Source: Rhodospirillales bacterium
GTDB taxonomy: Bacteria; Pseudomonadota; Alphaproteobacteria; Rhodospirillales; Defluviicoccaceae
Length of the DNA: 60,668 bases
Reading direction: 5' to 3'
NCBI GenBank assembly: GCA_007694935.1
Contig: REES01000062.1
Coordinates: 1 to 60,668 of the forward strand
The notes below the pieces were generated by a model. It was not told where the DNA came from. It saw only the letters and a list, made by a program, of their open reading frames with translations, and made no database searches. Positions 60,447 through 60,668 of the stretch are shown piece after piece. Both the position numbers and the translations under genes were made by a program. Each line of letters begins with the position of its first letter. Within the stretch, counting starts at the first letter, position 1.

Positions 60447-60668
60447 ATGCGCGCGATACGGCTTTTTTCTGCCTTGCGATCGTCGGATTGCTTACCGCGC
60501 CGATGGCGGCATGTACTGGTTCTCGGACGAGCCAGAGTTCAGGTGAGTATATCGATGATTTGGTCATCAGCAAAAAGGTGCGCGGCCAGCTCTTGGGCGA
60601 CAGGGAGCTGAATATCACCCAGATCGATGTCGAGACTTTCAAGGGTGTGGTCCAGCTGAGCGGCTTTG
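60447..60668 (+). pseudogene. BON-domain lipoprotein, frameshifted and cut by the window end
   Basis: A ribosome site (AGAGAGGA) and ATG at 60447 begin a lipoprotein signal peptide: MRAIRLFSA. At about 60471-60473 the frame must shift by one base to continue as LAIVGLLTAPMAACTGS with a lipobox cysteine and then a BON domain start (YIDDLVISKKVRGQLLGD, VVQLSGF). Without the shift the first frame runs into unrelated residues and the body frame starts only at an ATG (60395) with no ribosome site. One missing C in GCC(C)TT would restore it. The gene continues beyond 60668. Confidence 0.7.

Overview
The window looks like a piece of a high-GC alphaproteobacterial chromosome, most likely from the Rhodospirillales or a relative. 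The best evidence is gene order: dusB-ntrB-ntrC-ntrY-ntrX-trkA-(D-amino-acid transaminase)-(HAD)-hfq-hflX on the plus strand, and rlpA-dac-tmk-holB-metG-tatD-(MBL hydrolase) on the minus strand. Both orders are characteristic of Alphaproteobacteria. A fused IspDF, an ExoY-type sugar transferase and a non-cyanobacterial kai locus fit the same placement. All assignments rest on reading translations, motifs and context; no database search was run.

Region 1 (1-20.5 kb) is an exopolysaccharide or O-antigen locus beside a tRNA-Pro gene. The plus-strand half holds a Wzz-like chain-length protein, a 58-residue membrane peptide, a Wzy/WaaL-type polymerase or ligase, two tandem paralogous family 2 glycosyltransferases, a Wzx flippase and a secreted beta-propeller protein. 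The minus-strand half holds the initiating sugar-phosphate transferase, an RmlD-like reductase, a rhamnosyltransferase-like GT2, an FAD oxidoreductase and rmlC-rmlB-rmlD-rmlA. Together they could make and export a rhamnose-containing polymer. Between the halves sits a compact three-gene set: a B12-binding radical SAM enzyme, a small four-cysteine protein and a Rieske ferredoxin.

Region 2 (20.9-51.8 kb) is mostly housekeeping and global regulation: cutA, ispDF, the Ntr nitrogen regulators, trkA, hfq, hflX, a membrane-anchored glutamate-synthase-like protein, an IMPase-family phosphatase, mazG, the tmk-holB-metG-tatD operon, peptidoglycan enzymes (Dac, RlpA, MltB-like, ElyC-like) and pcm. Many neighbours overlap by 1 or 4 bases (TGATG, ATGA, GTGA), indicating translational coupling.

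Region 3 (51.8-58.2 kb) is the most interesting part. A plus-strand operon encodes a pseudo-receiver protein with a KaiA/RsbU-N-like C-terminal domain, then KaiB and KaiC, all overlapping by 4 bases. Divergent from it is a coupled pair: a response regulator and a 963-residue triple-PAS hybrid histidine kinase. The set resembles a complete timing system with oscillator, regulator and output pathway.

Region 4 (58.2-60.7 kb) begins at a tRNA-Ser gene and is a scarred, probably acquired tail. It holds the 3' end of katG with its own terminator, fused back-to-back with the 3' end of an IS21-type istB, followed by small stress-type membrane and CsbD proteins and a BON lipoprotein gene that appears frameshifted and runs off the window.
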